Shown here: positions 17,090 to 26,322 of the stretch, one piece after another
Layout of the letters: each line of letters starts with the position of its first letter
Position numbering within the stretch: position 1 is the stretch's first letter
Assembly (NCBI GenBank): GCA_017449265.1
Contig: JAFSJW010000080.1
Location: forward strand, 97,404-161,403
Direction: 5' to 3'
DNA: 64,000 bases
DNA from: Treponema sp.
Lineage (GTDB): Bacteria > Spirochaetota > Spirochaetia > Treponematales > Treponemataceae
Notes under the pieces: generated by a model
What the model saw: only the letters and a program-made list of their open reading frames with translations
The model's database searches: none
What the model was told of the DNA's origin: nothing
Translations under genes and position numbers: made by a program

Positions 17090-17773
17090 TTATTTTAAAA
17101 TCACGACAATTTGGTTAAAATTATACATTCCATTTTCAAAAAGGACGATGAATGGAATTTCAAGGCAGTATGCAGGGCCGTAATCAAAAACAGGAATCGA
17201 ATAATTTTGTCCGCCGCGTCCTTCAAAATATGCGGTCTCAATTTTTGGGGCAAGATTTTTCTCAAGCATAATGCGGCATTTTGCGGAGGCAAGGAAAGCC
17301 TGTGTCATTGTCTGGGACTCTGCGTCTTCGGAAGAGAAACTTTCTGCAATCTCGCCGCTTTCACCGCCGAGCAGGAACGGAATGTAGCATTTCTTTCCTT
17401 CGATTTTCGGCAAAAAAGAAATTTCGTCTTTATTTGCAGATTTTGGCGAGAGTTCGATTGAAAATTCCGTGCCAACTTCCAAATCGGTGTTTACTTTATG
17501 TATTTGCACATTTTTCGGAAGTTCTCCCATCGCCTCTTTGTCAAAATCTTTAAAAATCTCTTCTGGATCGGAATCGGCAAGTGCGAAAAGTGCTTTTGAC
17601 AATGTGACTTTGTAATAAAGCTGATATTTTCCGCCCTTATAGCCAACTGTCTGCACATAATCAACACAAGATGTTAGAAAAAAAGAGAGCAGAAGCATCG
17701 GGAGAAATTTTATAAGATGCTTTATGATTTTGCTTCTTTCGCTTACGAGCGGTTTTTTACAGATTTTTGTCAT
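17090..17773 (-). CDS. Hypothetical lipoprotein
   Basis: I do not recognise the family. The 227-residue product has a long positively charged N-region, a hydrophobic segment and the lipobox FLTSC, so it is probably lipidated. The rest is soluble, with many short strands (KYQLYYKVTLSKALFALAD, PVFDYGPAYCLEIPFIVLF). The ATG at 17773 follows GGTGAGG; an in-frame GTG at 17788 overlaps that site. It ends about 30 bases upstream of the ArsC-like gene and may be co-transcribed with it. Confidence 0.7.
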   Translation of the reverse strand: MTKICKKPLVSERSKIIKHLIKFLPMLLLSFFLTSCVDYVQTVGYKGGKYQLYYKVTLSKALFALADSDPEEIFKDFDKEAMGELPKNVQIHKVNTDLEVGTEFSIELSPKSANKDEISFLPKIEGKKCYIPFLLGGESGEIAESFSSEDAESQTMTQAFLASAKCRIMLEKNLAPKIETAYFEGRGGQNYSIPVFDYGPAYCLEIPFIVLFENGMYNFNQIVVILK

Positions 17774-17882
17774 TTTATGCCTCACCATTTTATTTTACTC
17801 TGGAAACGAGCCAATCTCAATAAAATTCGGGTAGCATCAAAAATGTATGTTGTTAGAACTGACCTGTAATTTTTCACATATT

Positions 17883-17919
17883 AGAGCTATTCGGAAAACT
17901 GAAGTTTCCGAATAGCTCT
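17883..17919. repeat. Dispersed palindrome, copy d
   Basis: AGAGCTATTCGGAAA pairs with TTTCCGAATAGCTCT. The G-to-A change at position 7 is compensated by C-to-T in the other arm. It ends one base before the stop codon of the FeoAB gene (17921). Confidence 0.85.
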
Positions 17920-17920
17920 A

Positions 17921-20284
17921 TTACAAGTTTCCTAGCAGCCAGACTGCGAATGAGAAAATCCATGCTACAGCACACTGCCATATGACGAGCCCTGCCGCCC
18001 ATTTTAATCCAAGCTCTCGTTTTACCGAGGCTATTGAGGCGATGCACGGCGTGTACAAAAGGCTGAAAACAAGAAGGCTTGCCGCCGTGGCTTTGGAAAG
18101 TGCCAGAGAAATGCCTTCGCTGAACAAAATCCCAAAGGTTGAGACAACGCTTTCTTTTGCCATTACGCCTGATATGAGGGAAGTGCATATTCTCCAGTCT
18201 CCGAGTCCAATCGGCCTGAAAATTGGCGCAATCAGCCCTGCGATTTTTGCAAGAATGCTCATAGAGGAATCCTCAACAAGATTCAGTCTCAGGTCAAAGC
18301 TTTGCAAGAACCAGATTACAATTGTTGCCATGAAGATTACGGTGAACGCTCTTTCCAAAAAATCTTTCGCTTTTTCCCAAAGAAGCTGGGCTACATTTCG
18401 TACGCACGGAAGCCTGTAGTTCGGAAGCTCCATTACAAAAGGAACTGGCTCGCCTTTGAAAAGAGTCTTACGGTACAAAAGGGCAACGAGAATGCCCGTC
18501 GCAATTCCCAGAAAATAAAGTCCGGTCATAATCAATGCACCGTTCCGCGGAAAAAACGCATTTACGAAAAATGCGTAAATCGGAAGTTTTGCCGTGCAGC
18601 TCATAAAAGGTGTGAGAAGAATAGTCATTTTTCTGTCGCGCTCGCTAGGAAGAATTCTTGTTGACATGATAGCCGGAACTGTGCATCCGAATCCGATTAA
18701 AAGCGGAACGATACTCCGGCCTGAAAGTCCGATTTTTCTGAGCAAAGTATCCATGAAAAAAGCAACCCGCGCTATGTAGCCTGAATCTTCGAGAATTGAG
18801 AGGAAGAAGAACAAAGTCACTATAACAGGAAGAAACGAAAGCACGCTTCCAACGCCAGAAAAAATTCCGCTCACAATAAGTCCGTGAAGGACCTCATTCG
18901 TGCCGGCAGATGTGAGCCAAAAATCTACGGCTGAAGTCAGTTTTGTTATTCCTGTTTCAAGAAGTTGCTGCAAAAATGCCCCGATTACATTGAAAGTCAG
19001 AAAGAAAACAAGGGCCATAACTGCGGCAAAAACAGGAAGCGCAGTAAATTTTCCCGTCAGAATGCGGTCAAGTTTTTGCGAACGCAGTCGTTCTTTTGAT
19101 ACGAGAGGCTTTTTTACGCACGAGGAACAGACTTTTTGAATGAAAGAAAAACGCATATCGGCTATTGCCGCGCTTCTGTCAAGTTTGCGCTCTTTTTCCA
19201 TTTGTAAGGCTATATGCTCAAGAGTTTCTTTTTCATTCGTATCAAGGTCGAGCTTGTGCATAATCCGTTTGTCATCTTCCAGAAGTTTGCTTGCCGCAAA
19301 ACGGACAGGAATGTTCGAGCGGTCGGCGTGATCCTGAATCAGATGGATTACCGCATGAAGCGCGCGATGAACCGCCCCGCCTTTTTCGTTTTTATCGCAG
19401 AAATCCTGCCGAAGCGGTTTTTCCTGATAGTGCGCCACATGGAGCGCGTGCTTTACAAGCTCGTCAACTCCCTGATTCTTGCTTGCCGAAATGGGAATCA
19501 CAGGAACTCCAAGAATATGCTCCATTTTGTTCACATCAACAGAGCCTCCGTTCCCGATTACTTCATCCATCATGTTCAGTGCGATTACCAATGGAATGTC
19601 AAGCTCCAGAAGCTGCATTGTAAGGTACAAGTTGCGCTCAATGTTCGTGGCATCAACGATATTGATGATGCCGTGCGGTTTTTCGTTCAGTACGAAATCG
19701 CGGGAAATAAGCTCTTCGCTGGAATACGGGGACATCGAATAAATGCCGGGCAAATCAGTTACCAGAGTGTTTTTGTTCTCCCGAATTTTTCCGCTTTTTT
19801 GGTCTACTGTAACGCCAGGAAAATTTCCTACATGCTGATTTGAGCCTGTAAGCTGGTTGAAAAGCGTTGTTTTTCCTGAATTCTGGTTTCCGACAAGCGC
19901 GAATTTCAAGATTGTATCGTCAGGAAGCGGCGTTTCGCTTTTTTTCTCGTGGAATTTTCCTTCTTCGCCAAGACCTGGGTGCAACGGATGATTTTTTTTC
20001 TCAGAATTGTGCGCTGTGTGTTGATTTTCGTTCATGCGACTTTCAGAGTTAGTTTCTTCTGAAATTGGTTCAAGCTCAATCTTTGCGGCATCTTCAAGAC
20101 GGAGCGTAAGTTCATAGCCGTGAATCTCGATTTCCATCGGGTCGCCCATTGGTGCAAGTTTTATTTTCGTTACGACTACGCCTGGAATTACACCCATATC
20201 CAGAAAATGTTGCCGAAGTTCACCTCTGCCGCCGACTTTTATGATTCGTGCTTTATCGCCTGATTCCAAATCTTGTAAATTCAT
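17921..20284 (-). CDS. feoB: FeoA-FeoB fusion, ferrous iron transporter
   Basis: This 787-residue protein imports Fe2+ across the inner membrane. Residues 1-75 are a complete FeoA SH3-like domain (LRQHFLDMGVIPGVVV), normally a separate gene. A charged linker follows, then the FeoB G-domain: G1 GNQNSGKT (132-139), DLPG and NMMD. The GTPase is followed by the Gate-type membrane core with RSIVPLLIGFGCTVPAI. The G1 box has Gln and Ser where GNPNCGKT is usual. The gene has no ribosome-binding site; TATACT (20292-20297) sits seven bases before the ATG, so the mRNA may be leaderless. Confidence 0.95.
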   Translation of the reverse strand: MNLQDLESGDKARIIKVGGRGELRQHFLDMGVIPGVVVTKIKLAPMGDPMEIEIHGYELTLRLEDAAKIELEPISEETNSESRMNENQHTAHNSEKKNHPLHPGLGEEGKFHEKKSETPLPDDTILKFALVGNQNSGKTTLFNQLTGSNQHVGNFPGVTVDQKSGKIRENKNTLVTDLPGIYSMSPYSSEELISRDFVLNEKPHGIINIVDATNIERNLYLTMQLLELDIPLVIALNMMDEVIGNGGSVDVNKMEHILGVPVIPISASKNQGVDELVKHALHVAHYQEKPLRQDFCDKNEKGGAVHRALHAVIHLIQDHADRSNIPVRFAASKLLEDDKRIMHKLDLDTNEKETLEHIALQMEKERKLDRSAAIADMRFSFIQKVCSSCVKKPLVSKERLRSQKLDRILTGKFTALPVFAAVMALVFFLTFNVIGAFLQQLLETGITKLTSAVDFWLTSAGTNEVLHGLIVSGIFSGVGSVLSFLPVIVTLFFFLSILEDSGYIARVAFFMDTLLRKIGLSGRSIVPLLIGFGCTVPAIMSTRILPSERDRKMTILLTPFMSCTAKLPIYAFFVNAFFPRNGALIMTGLYFLGIATGILVALLYRKTLFKGEPVPFVMELPNYRLPCVRNVAQLLWEKAKDFLERAFTVIFMATIVIWFLQSFDLRLNLVEDSSMSILAKIAGLIAPIFRPIGLGDWRICTSLISGVMAKESVVSTFGILFSEGISLALSKATAASLLVFSLLYTPCIASIASVKRELGLKWAAGLVIWQCAVAWIFSFAVWLLGNL

Positions 20285-20417
20285 ATTGAACAGTATATTC
20301 AGGAAGTTTTGTAAAGTAAATTGATGAAATGATTTTTGAACCTGGCGATGAGTCGTTACGGAACGCCGAAAAACTTGCGTGGATTTGCGGGCATTGGAAG
20401 TTGTGGTAGAATAAACT

Positions 20418-20831
20418 ATGGTTATTTCAGAACTTCATAATTCGATTTTGGAAAAATCTCAGCTTACTTTTGCTCGTAGCGGAGGAAAGGGCGGGCAGAA
20501 TGTGAACAAAGTGAACACGAAAGTGCATTTGTCTCTTCCGCTTTCGTCTTTGTCAGGAATAAGCGAAGATGAACGGAATCTTATTCGCATTAAACTTTCT
20601 TCTATTATAAATGTGGATGATTGTCTTTTTCTTGATGTGGACGATGAGCGGTTTCAGGAGGCAAACAGACGGATTGCGCTTTCCAGAATTGAGAGCAGAA
20701 TTGTGAATGCTCTGAAAGTTCCGAAAAAGCGCAAAAAGACAAAGCCCACAAAAGCGAGCAAGGAACGAAAACTCAAACTGAAAAAAATACGCTCTGAGGT
20801 TAAGAAAAACCGCGCGAAAGTCTGGGGATGA
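20418..20831 (+). CDS. arfB: ArfB/YaeJ-like peptidyl-tRNA hydrolase (ribosome rescue)
   Basis: The 137-residue protein holds the release-factor GGQ loop (SGGKGGQNVNKVNTKV, Gly25-Gln27), which hydrolyses peptidyl-tRNA on the ribosome. A lysine-rich C-terminal tail (KKRKKTKPTKASKERKLKLK) would enter the empty mRNA channel, as in ArfB. This size and tail separate it from full RF1/RF2. No ribosome-binding site is visible; TAGAAT (20407-20412) lies five bases before the ATG. It is divergent from the feoAB gene. Confidence 0.9.
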   Translation: MVISELHNSILEKSQLTFARSGGKGGQNVNKVNTKVHLSLPLSSLSGISEDERNLIRIKLSSIINVDDCLFLDVDDERFQEANRRIALSRIESRIVNALKVPKKRKKTKPTKASKERKLKLKKIRSEVKKNRAKVWG

Positions 20832-20868
20832 TTTTTTCTATATTATAAATCTGTGCTATAATATCCGT

Positions 20869-22473
20869 ATGGAAGAACGATTTTTGCCAATCGGCATTCA
20901 GGATTTTGAGAAGCTCAGAAAGGGCGGCTATGTCTATGTTGATAAGACACGTCTTGTCTACAAACTTGCTAGGCTCAGTACGCCGTATTTTTTGAGCCGC
21001 CCGCGCCGGTTCGGAAAGAGCCTTCTTCTTTCCACGATGGAATATTATTTTCTTGGCAAAAAGGAGCTTTTTGAGGGGCTTGAGATTGAAAATCTGGAAA
21101 AGGACTGGACTGAATATCCTGTATTAAAAATCAGCTTCGGAATAAGTTCATACGAGACTAGAGATAATTTTCTTGCTGTTATTGATAATATTTTATCCGA
21201 AAACGAGAAGAAGTTTGGAATTGCAAAAGTTTCGGATAATCCTTCTGTTCGTTTTGATAATCTTATAAAACTTACTTACGAAAAAACCGGGAAGCAAGTC
21301 GTAATCCTCATCGATGAGTACGACAAGCCTATTCTGGACGCGCTCTACACCGAATACGAGGAGCACAACAGAAAGGAGCTCCGTGCTTTTTACAGCCCAC
21401 TCAAGGACTGCGACAAATACATTCGCTTTCTGTTCATCACGGGAATCACGAAAGTAAGCCCTGTGAATATTTTCAGCGGGCTTAACCAGCTCAATGACAT
21501 CAGTCTGGACAGGGCATATTCATCTCTTTGCGGAATTTCCGAATCTGAATTGGAAAAATACTTTGAGCCGGAGATTACGGCCCTTGCAGAAGAGCAGGAG
21601 ATGACTGTAGCTGAAACAAAAGCAAAGCTTGCGCAGATGTATGACGGCTATCATTTTTCATATAGGGTCGAGGGGGTGTATAATCCGTTCTGCCTGCTCA
21701 AATGTTTCAGCTCAAAAAAATTCGGATCGTACTGGTTCGAGAGCGGAACACCTTCTTTCCTTGTTAAGACCTTGCAGAATCAGCCTCTTTTTCTGGCGAA
21801 TCTTGTGAACGGGCGAAAAGTGAAGGAAGACCAGTTCAAAAACTATGACCCCGACAGCAAAAACATGCTTCCTGTTGTTTATCAGAGCGGTTATCTTACG
21901 ATAAAGGCTTTTGATGAGGATTCAGACCGCTACACGCTAGATTTCCCGAACCAGGAAATAAAAGATGGTTTCCTCGATGTCCTTCTCAAAAAATTCGTTT
22001 CCGTTCCTGACGATGATTTGGGGCTTGCAATCGACAATCTTTCTGATGCCCTGAAAGTGCATGATGTGGACAAAGCCCTTTCTATCATAAAATCCGCAAT
22101 CGCAGACCTTCCCACAATCGTAAAAAAAGACATGTGCGAGAACTACTACGAGTCGGTGACGCACCTAATGTTCCGAATGACAGGGTACAATGTGGTCTCG
22201 GAATTACAGAATGTGGCAGGACGGAGCGATGTGATAGTCACAACGAAAGACACCGTTTTCATCTTTGAGCTAAAAATGGACAAGGGCAAAGCCTCAGCCG
22301 ATGACGAATCAAAAAATTCCGCTGAGCTTGAGAAAATCCTTGAAAATGCCCTGTCGCAGATTGATGCGAACGGATATTCCGACAGATTCAAGGTGAGCGG
22401 AAAAACGATGCGCAAAGCAGGGGTGGTATTCTCCAGTGAGGGAAGGGGAATCTTGGGCTGGAAGATAAAATAA
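20869..22473 (+). CDS. AAA-like ATPase / PD-(D/E)xK nuclease protein (DUF1703-type), copy 1
   Basis: The 534-residue protein begins with the FLPIGIQDFEKLR box typical of AAA-ATPase-like plus PDDEXK_9 proteins. RPRRFGKS (44-51) replaces a classical Walker A, and LIDEYDKP (147-154) is the Walker B-like strand. A C-terminal nuclease core shows GRSDVIV and FIFELKMDK (D...ExK). Such proteins are numerous in gut bacteria and often occur in paralogous sets; mobile or defence roles are suspected but not established. The promoter is leaderless: TATAAT (20857-20862) is six bases from the ATG. A paralogue follows directly. Confidence 0.85.
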   Translation: MEERFLPIGIQDFEKLRKGGYVYVDKTRLVYKLARLSTPYFLSRPRRFGKSLLLSTMEYYFLGKKELFEGLEIENLEKDWTEYPVLKISFGISSYETRDNFLAVIDNILSENEKKFGIAKVSDNPSVRFDNLIKLTYEKTGKQVVILIDEYDKPILDALYTEYEEHNRKELRAFYSPLKDCDKYIRFLFITGITKVSPVNIFSGLNQLNDISLDRAYSSLCGISESELEKYFEPEITALAEEQEMTVAETKAKLAQMYDGYHFSYRVEGVYNPFCLLKCFSSKKFGSYWFESGTPSFLVKTLQNQPLFLANLVNGRKVKEDQFKNYDPDSKNMLPVVYQSGYLTIKAFDEDSDRYTLDFPNQEIKDGFLDVLLKKFVSVPDDDLGLAIDNLSDALKVHDVDKALSIIKSAIADLPTIVKKDMCENYYESVTHLMFRMTGYNVVSELQNVAGRSDVIVTTKDTVFIFELKMDKGKASADDESKNSAELEKILENALSQIDANGYSDRFKVSGKTMRKAGVVFSSEGRGILGWKIK

Positions 22474-22603
22474 CAGCAAGGGAAAACAAAAATCGCTCTG
22501 TTTTCAGGGAAACTGAGTTTTTATGAACGGCCTGTAACAAATCTACGGAAGGTCATTCGGTGTTTTATGGAATGTTTTTCCCAAACAGAATATAATGGAT
22601 TCT

Positions 22604-24175
22604 ATGGAAGACCGATTTTTGCCGATTGGCATTCAGGATTTTGAGGATTTGAGAAGGCGGGGGTGCGTCTATGTGGACAAGACATCTTATGTCTACGACC
22701 TTGCCCGCGAGGGAAAAGCCTATTTTTTGAGCCGCCCGCGCCGATTCGGAAAAAGCCTTTTGCTTTCCACGATGGAAGCCTATTTCTTAGGCAAAAAAGA
22801 ACTGTTCCGAGGGCTTGCGCTTGAAAAGCTTGAAAAAAAATGGGAAGTTTGCCCGGTCATTAAAATCAGCTTTGGCGGCGGCTCATTCGACAACACAAAA
22901 AAACTGTTTGCACTTTTTGAGCAGATTTTAGGTAAATACGAAGAGCAGTATGGAATCGAAAAAAAATCATCGGAATTTTTCACTCGCTTTGCCGAGATTA
23001 TAACGACCGCCTACGAAAGGACCGGCAAACAAGTTGCCATCATCATTGACGAGTACGACAAGCCGGTGCTCGACGCGCTCTACTCCGAATACGAGGAGAA
23101 AAACAGGGCGGAACTCCGTGCGTTCTACAGCCCGCTGAAAGAACTCGACCAATACATCCGCTTTTTGTTCATCACAGGAATCACGAAAATCAGCCACATG
23201 AACATTTTCAGCGGTCTAAACCAGCTTAACGACATAAGTTTGATGTCAAAGTTTTCTTCGATTTGCGGAATTTCCGAGTCCGAGCTGAACGCGTATTTTG
23301 TGCCGGAAATCGAGGCTCTTGCAAATCGATTCGGCATGACGGTGGAGGCGGCGAAAGAGAAGCTCAAAACAATGTATGACGGCTATCATTTTTCGTTCAA
23401 CGTGGAGGGCGTTTACAACCCGTTCTGCCTTTTGAAGTGCTTTTTTGACTGTGATTTCGGCTCGTACTGGTTCCAAAGCGGCACGCCGTCAATGCTCGTG
23501 AAGGCGTTGCAGAACCAGCCGCTTGAGCTTGAGACGCTCGTCAACGGGCGCGAGGTCGATGAGATTTCATTCCGCGAGTACGACCCGAACACAAAGAACA
23601 TGCTCCCTGTCATCTATCAAAGCGGCTATCTCACGATAAAAGGCTTCGACGCCGAGGACAGGATGTTCTGGCTGGACTTTCCGAACCGCGAGGTCGAGCA
23701 GTCATTCTTGAAAATCCTTTTGGCAAAATATGTCTCCGTTCCCTACGACGACATGGGGCTTGAAATCAGCAATCTGCGGAACGCGCTCAGGAACAAGGAC
23801 GTTGACCGCGTTTGCTCGATGATAAAGGCAGCCGTTGCGGACTTGCCCACAATCGTGAAAAAGGACATCTGCGAAAACTACTACGAGTCCGTGACGCATT
23901 TGATGTTCCGTCTGAGCGGAATGCGCGTTGTCTCCGAGCTGCAAAGCGTGAACGGAAGGAGCGATGTCGTTGTCACAACAAAGGACGCGGTTTTCATTTT
24001 TGAGCTTAAGATGGATAAAGGTGGAGAATTTGAGAAAATCGCTCAGAATGCGCTTGCCCAGATTGACGAAAGTGGTTATGCGGAGCGATTCGCCGTGAGC
24101 GGCAAGCAAATGTTCAAGGTTGCGCTCGTGTTCTCCAGCGACGGCAAGGGGCTTGTGGGCTGGAAAGTGCGATAG
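22604..24175 (+). CDS. AAA-like ATPase / PD-(D/E)xK nuclease protein (DUF1703-type), copy 2
   Basis: This 523-residue paralogue of the preceding gene keeps the same order: FLPIGIQDFEDLR, SRPRRFGKSLLLSTM, IIDEYDKPVLDALY, and a C-terminal GRSDVVV with FIFELKMDK. The C-terminal spacer after ELKMDK is shorter than in copy 1. An in-frame ATG at 22595 lies inside the -10 box TATAAT (22591-22596); the ATG at 22604 is seven bases past it and aligns with the start of copy 1, so I choose it. A separate promoter means the two copies can be expressed independently. Confidence 0.85.
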   Translation: MEDRFLPIGIQDFEDLRRRGCVYVDKTSYVYDLAREGKAYFLSRPRRFGKSLLLSTMEAYFLGKKELFRGLALEKLEKKWEVCPVIKISFGGGSFDNTKKLFALFEQILGKYEEQYGIEKKSSEFFTRFAEIITTAYERTGKQVAIIIDEYDKPVLDALYSEYEEKNRAELRAFYSPLKELDQYIRFLFITGITKISHMNIFSGLNQLNDISLMSKFSSICGISESELNAYFVPEIEALANRFGMTVEAAKEKLKTMYDGYHFSFNVEGVYNPFCLLKCFFDCDFGSYWFQSGTPSMLVKALQNQPLELETLVNGREVDEISFREYDPNTKNMLPVIYQSGYLTIKGFDAEDRMFWLDFPNREVEQSFLKILLAKYVSVPYDDMGLEISNLRNALRNKDVDRVCSMIKAAVADLPTIVKKDICENYYESVTHLMFRLSGMRVVSELQSVNGRSDVVVTTKDAVFIFELKMDKGGEFEKIAQNALAQIDESGYAERFAVSGKQMFKVALVFSSDGKGLVGWKVR

Positions 24176-24221
24176 ATAAGGAAAGTATTTTCTTACGAAA
24201 AATATCGCGACTGCTTGAAAT

Positions 24222-24250
24222 TTGACAGCAAAACTTAAAATCTATAAACT
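24222..24250 (+). promoter_or_regulatory. Promoter of the NifX-like gene, leaderless type
   Basis: TTGACA (24222-24227), exactly 17 bases, TAAACT (24245-24250), then six bases to the ATG at 24257. It is the cleanest leaderless arrangement in the window. Confidence 0.7.
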
Positions 24251-24256
24251 ATCAGC

Positions 24257-24619
24257 ATGAAAATCGCAGCTACTTATGAAAAAGAGACTGGAAATGTGTT
24301 CCAGCATTTTGGAAAAACTCAGTTTTTTAAGATTTATGAAATTGAAGACGGAAAAATCGTTTCTTCGGAAGTTATTGATAACGGTGGAAACGGTCATCAT
24401 GCACTTCCGCCATATCTAAAAAGTCTTGGAGTTGAAACGCTTATTCTTGGAAACCGCGGTCAGGGGGCTATCGATGCAATTGCGGCTTCTGGACTTAAAG
24501 AAGTTCCAGGAATTACAGGTTCTGCCGACGAAGCCGCAGAGCTTTTTGCAAAAGGTGAGCTTAAAGGCAATTTTAATGCAAAATGCGACCATAACCACGG
24601 AGAGCATCACCACAACTAA
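24257..24619 (+). CDS. NifB/NifX-type (FeMo-cofactor-binding) domain protein
   Basis: The 120-residue protein is a single NifX/NifB-C domain: MKIAATYEKETGNVFQHFGK at the start, then the GGNGHHALPPYLKSLGVETLI and NRGQGAIDAI segments. Small proteins of this type bind metal clusters or nucleotide-linked cofactors outside nitrogenase pathways too. A His-rich tail (CDHNHGEHHHN) adds likely metal ligands. No nif genes are present, so nitrogen fixation is not implied. It ends 14 bases before a TfoX-domain gene and probably shares its transcript. Confidence 0.88.
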   Translation: MKIAATYEKETGNVFQHFGKTQFFKIYEIEDGKIVSSEVIDNGGNGHHALPPYLKSLGVETLILGNRGQGAIDAIAASGLKEVPGITGSADEAAELFAKGELKGNFNAKCDHNHGEHHHN

Positions 24620-24633
24620 TTGAGGTCAAAAAA

Positions 24634-24948
24634 TTGGCTTCTTCAAAAGAATATTTGAACTATATTTTAGACCAGCTTTCTCTTTTGGAGGGAATTACTT
24701 TCCGTGCGATGATGGGTGAGTTCATCCTTTACAAAAATGGAAAAATTTTCGGCGGGATATACGATGACCGATTTCTTGTGAAGCCTATAAAATCTGCGTT
24801 GGAGAAACTGCCGGATGCTCCGAGAGAATTGCCGTACGAAGGTGCAAAGGAAATGCTTCTTGTGGAAGATGTTGATAACAGAGAATTTTTGCGAGAGCTG
24901 GTTACGGCAATGTGCGGACAAGATGAGATTTTGAAAGAAAAAAATTAA
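24634..24948 (+). CDS. TfoX N-terminal-domain protein
   Basis: The 104-residue product is a lone TfoX/Sxy N-terminal domain: ITFRAMMGEFILYKNGKIFG and then YDDRFLVKPIKSA, ending in AKEMLLVEDVDNREFLRELV. Full Sxy proteins also have a C-terminal domain and control competence; single-domain versions are common and of unknown function. The start is TTG at 24634 behind GAGGT, 14 bases after the NifX-like gene. Confidence 0.82.
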   Translation: MASSKEYLNYILDQLSLLEGITFRAMMGEFILYKNGKIFGGIYDDRFLVKPIKSALEKLPDAPRELPYEGAKEMLLVEDVDNREFLRELVTAMCGQDEILKEKN

Positions 24949-24986
24949 GCAGGAAGAATGCGTATAATTGTCAGATTGTAAGTGAT

Positions 24987-25023
24987 AGAGCTGTTCGGGA
25001 AACTAAAATTTACGGGCAGTTCT
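24987..25023. repeat. Dispersed palindrome, copy e
   Basis: AGAGCTGTTCGGGAAAC faces AAATTTACGGGCAGTTCT. The stem is imperfect. It lies between the TfoX-like and alcohol dehydrogenase genes. Confidence 0.65.
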
Positions 25024-25054
25024 AATTTTTAAGAGTTGCTCTAGAGGAGTTTTT

Positions 25055-26230
25055 ATGGATAATTTCACTTTTTATTCACCTACATTTTTTGTTTTTGGAA
25101 AAGAAACTGAAAATAAGGCCGGCGAGTATGTAAAACAATTCGGCGGAAGCAAGGTTTTGATTCATTTTGGCGGAACAAGCGCACGAAAATCAGGGCTTTT
25201 GGATAGAGTTGAAAAATCGCTTTCAGCGGCAGGCATTCCGTTTGTTTCCCTCGGGGGAGTGAAGCCGAATCCAAGAAGCGGTCTTGTCTATGAAGGAATA
25301 GACTTGTGCAGAAAAGAAAAGGTTGATTTCATACTTGCTGTTGGCGGGGGAAGCGTTATTGATTCGGCAAAAGCTATTGCAGCAGGGGTTTTGTATGACG
25401 GTGACTTCTGGGATTTTTACAGCGGAAAGCGCGTTGTATCTGCAATTCCGATTGGGACGGTTCTTACAATAGCGGCCGCAGGAAGCGAAGGAAGCGGGGA
25501 TTCTGTGGTTACGAAGGAAGATGGTATGCTTAAGCGCGCGACGAGCAGTAACGCTCTGAGACCTAAGTTCAGTATTTTGAACCCCGAGCTTACGCAAACG
25601 CTTCCTGCGTATCAGACTGCGGCAGGTGTTACGGACATAATGGCGCATCTTTACGAGCGTTATCTTACGAACACAAAAGAAGTCGAAGTCACCGACCGCA
25701 TGATTGAGGCTCTTCTTTTGACCATGAAGCATGAAGGACCGCGTGTCATTGCTGACCCGAACAATTATGAGGCTCGTGCGAACATTATGTGGGCAGGAAT
25801 GATGGCGCATAACAATTCATGCGGCGTGGGCAGAAGCCAGGACTGGAACAGCCATAACATCGAGCACGAGCTGTCTGCTCTTTACGATTGCGCCCACGGA
25901 GCTGGACTTGCGGTCACAATGCCCGCGGTTTTGAAATATGTAATGAACCATGATGTAATGCGATTTGCGAAAGTCGCCGTCCGTGTCTGGGGCTGCCAGA
26001 TGGATTTTGACCATCCTGAAAGAACTGCTCTTGAAGGAATCGAGGCATTCAGAAATTTCCTTATTTCGCTGGGAATGCCCAAAAATTTCAGTGAGCTTGG
26101 CGCAAAGGAAGAGGATATACCAAAGCTGGCGAATATTCTCTGCCACGGAAACGGGCGACCAGGCTCAATCTCAGGTTTTGTAACGCTGACCGAGGAAGAC
26201 TGCGCGAAAATCTATCAGATGATGGTCTAA
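25055..26230 (+). CDS. Iron-containing alcohol dehydrogenase (butanol dehydrogenase type)
   Basis: The 391-residue enzyme matches the NADH/NADPH-dependent butanol dehydrogenase branch of group III iron-containing alcohol dehydrogenases. It has the nucleotide loop GGGSVIDSAKAIAAG, the TIAAAGSEGSGDSVVT region, and metal ligands in DIMAHLYERYL and HELSALYDCAHGAGLAV. It interconverts aldehydes and alcohols, probably in fermentation to re-oxidise cofactors. The ATG at 25055 follows AGAGGAG. It is monocistronic, with a hairpin after the stop. Confidence 0.93.
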   Translation: MDNFTFYSPTFFVFGKETENKAGEYVKQFGGSKVLIHFGGTSARKSGLLDRVEKSLSAAGIPFVSLGGVKPNPRSGLVYEGIDLCRKEKVDFILAVGGGSVIDSAKAIAAGVLYDGDFWDFYSGKRVVSAIPIGTVLTIAAAGSEGSGDSVVTKEDGMLKRATSSNALRPKFSILNPELTQTLPAYQTAAGVTDIMAHLYERYLTNTKEVEVTDRMIEALLLTMKHEGPRVIADPNNYEARANIMWAGMMAHNNSCGVGRSQDWNSHNIEHELSALYDCAHGAGLAVTMPAVLKYVMNHDVMRFAKVAVRVWGCQMDFDHPERTALEGIEAFRNFLISLGMPKNFSELGAKEEDIPKLANILCHGNGRPGSISGFVTLTEEDCAKIYQMMV

Positions 26231-26241
26231 AGCGGGGACTG

Positions 26242-26284
26242 TTCAGAAAGTCTTGGGTATTTTTCTTTTCCTGGACTTTCTGAA
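26242..26284. terminator. Hairpin after alcohol dehydrogenase
   Basis: TTCAGAAAGTC (26242-26252) and GACTTTCTGAA (26274-26284) form a perfect 11-bp stem with a T-rich loop. No T run follows. It may be a diverged member of the dispersed palindromes, since it begins CTGTTCAGAAA. Confidence 0.5.
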
Positions 26285-26322
26285 AGGCTCAGACTATTTG
26301 ATAATATTTAGCGGAGGAAACG

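Noticed and set aside
19140..19843. Plus-strand ORFs opposite feoB
   Set aside because: They are antisense shadows; the minus frame encodes clear FeoA-FeoB motifs throughout.
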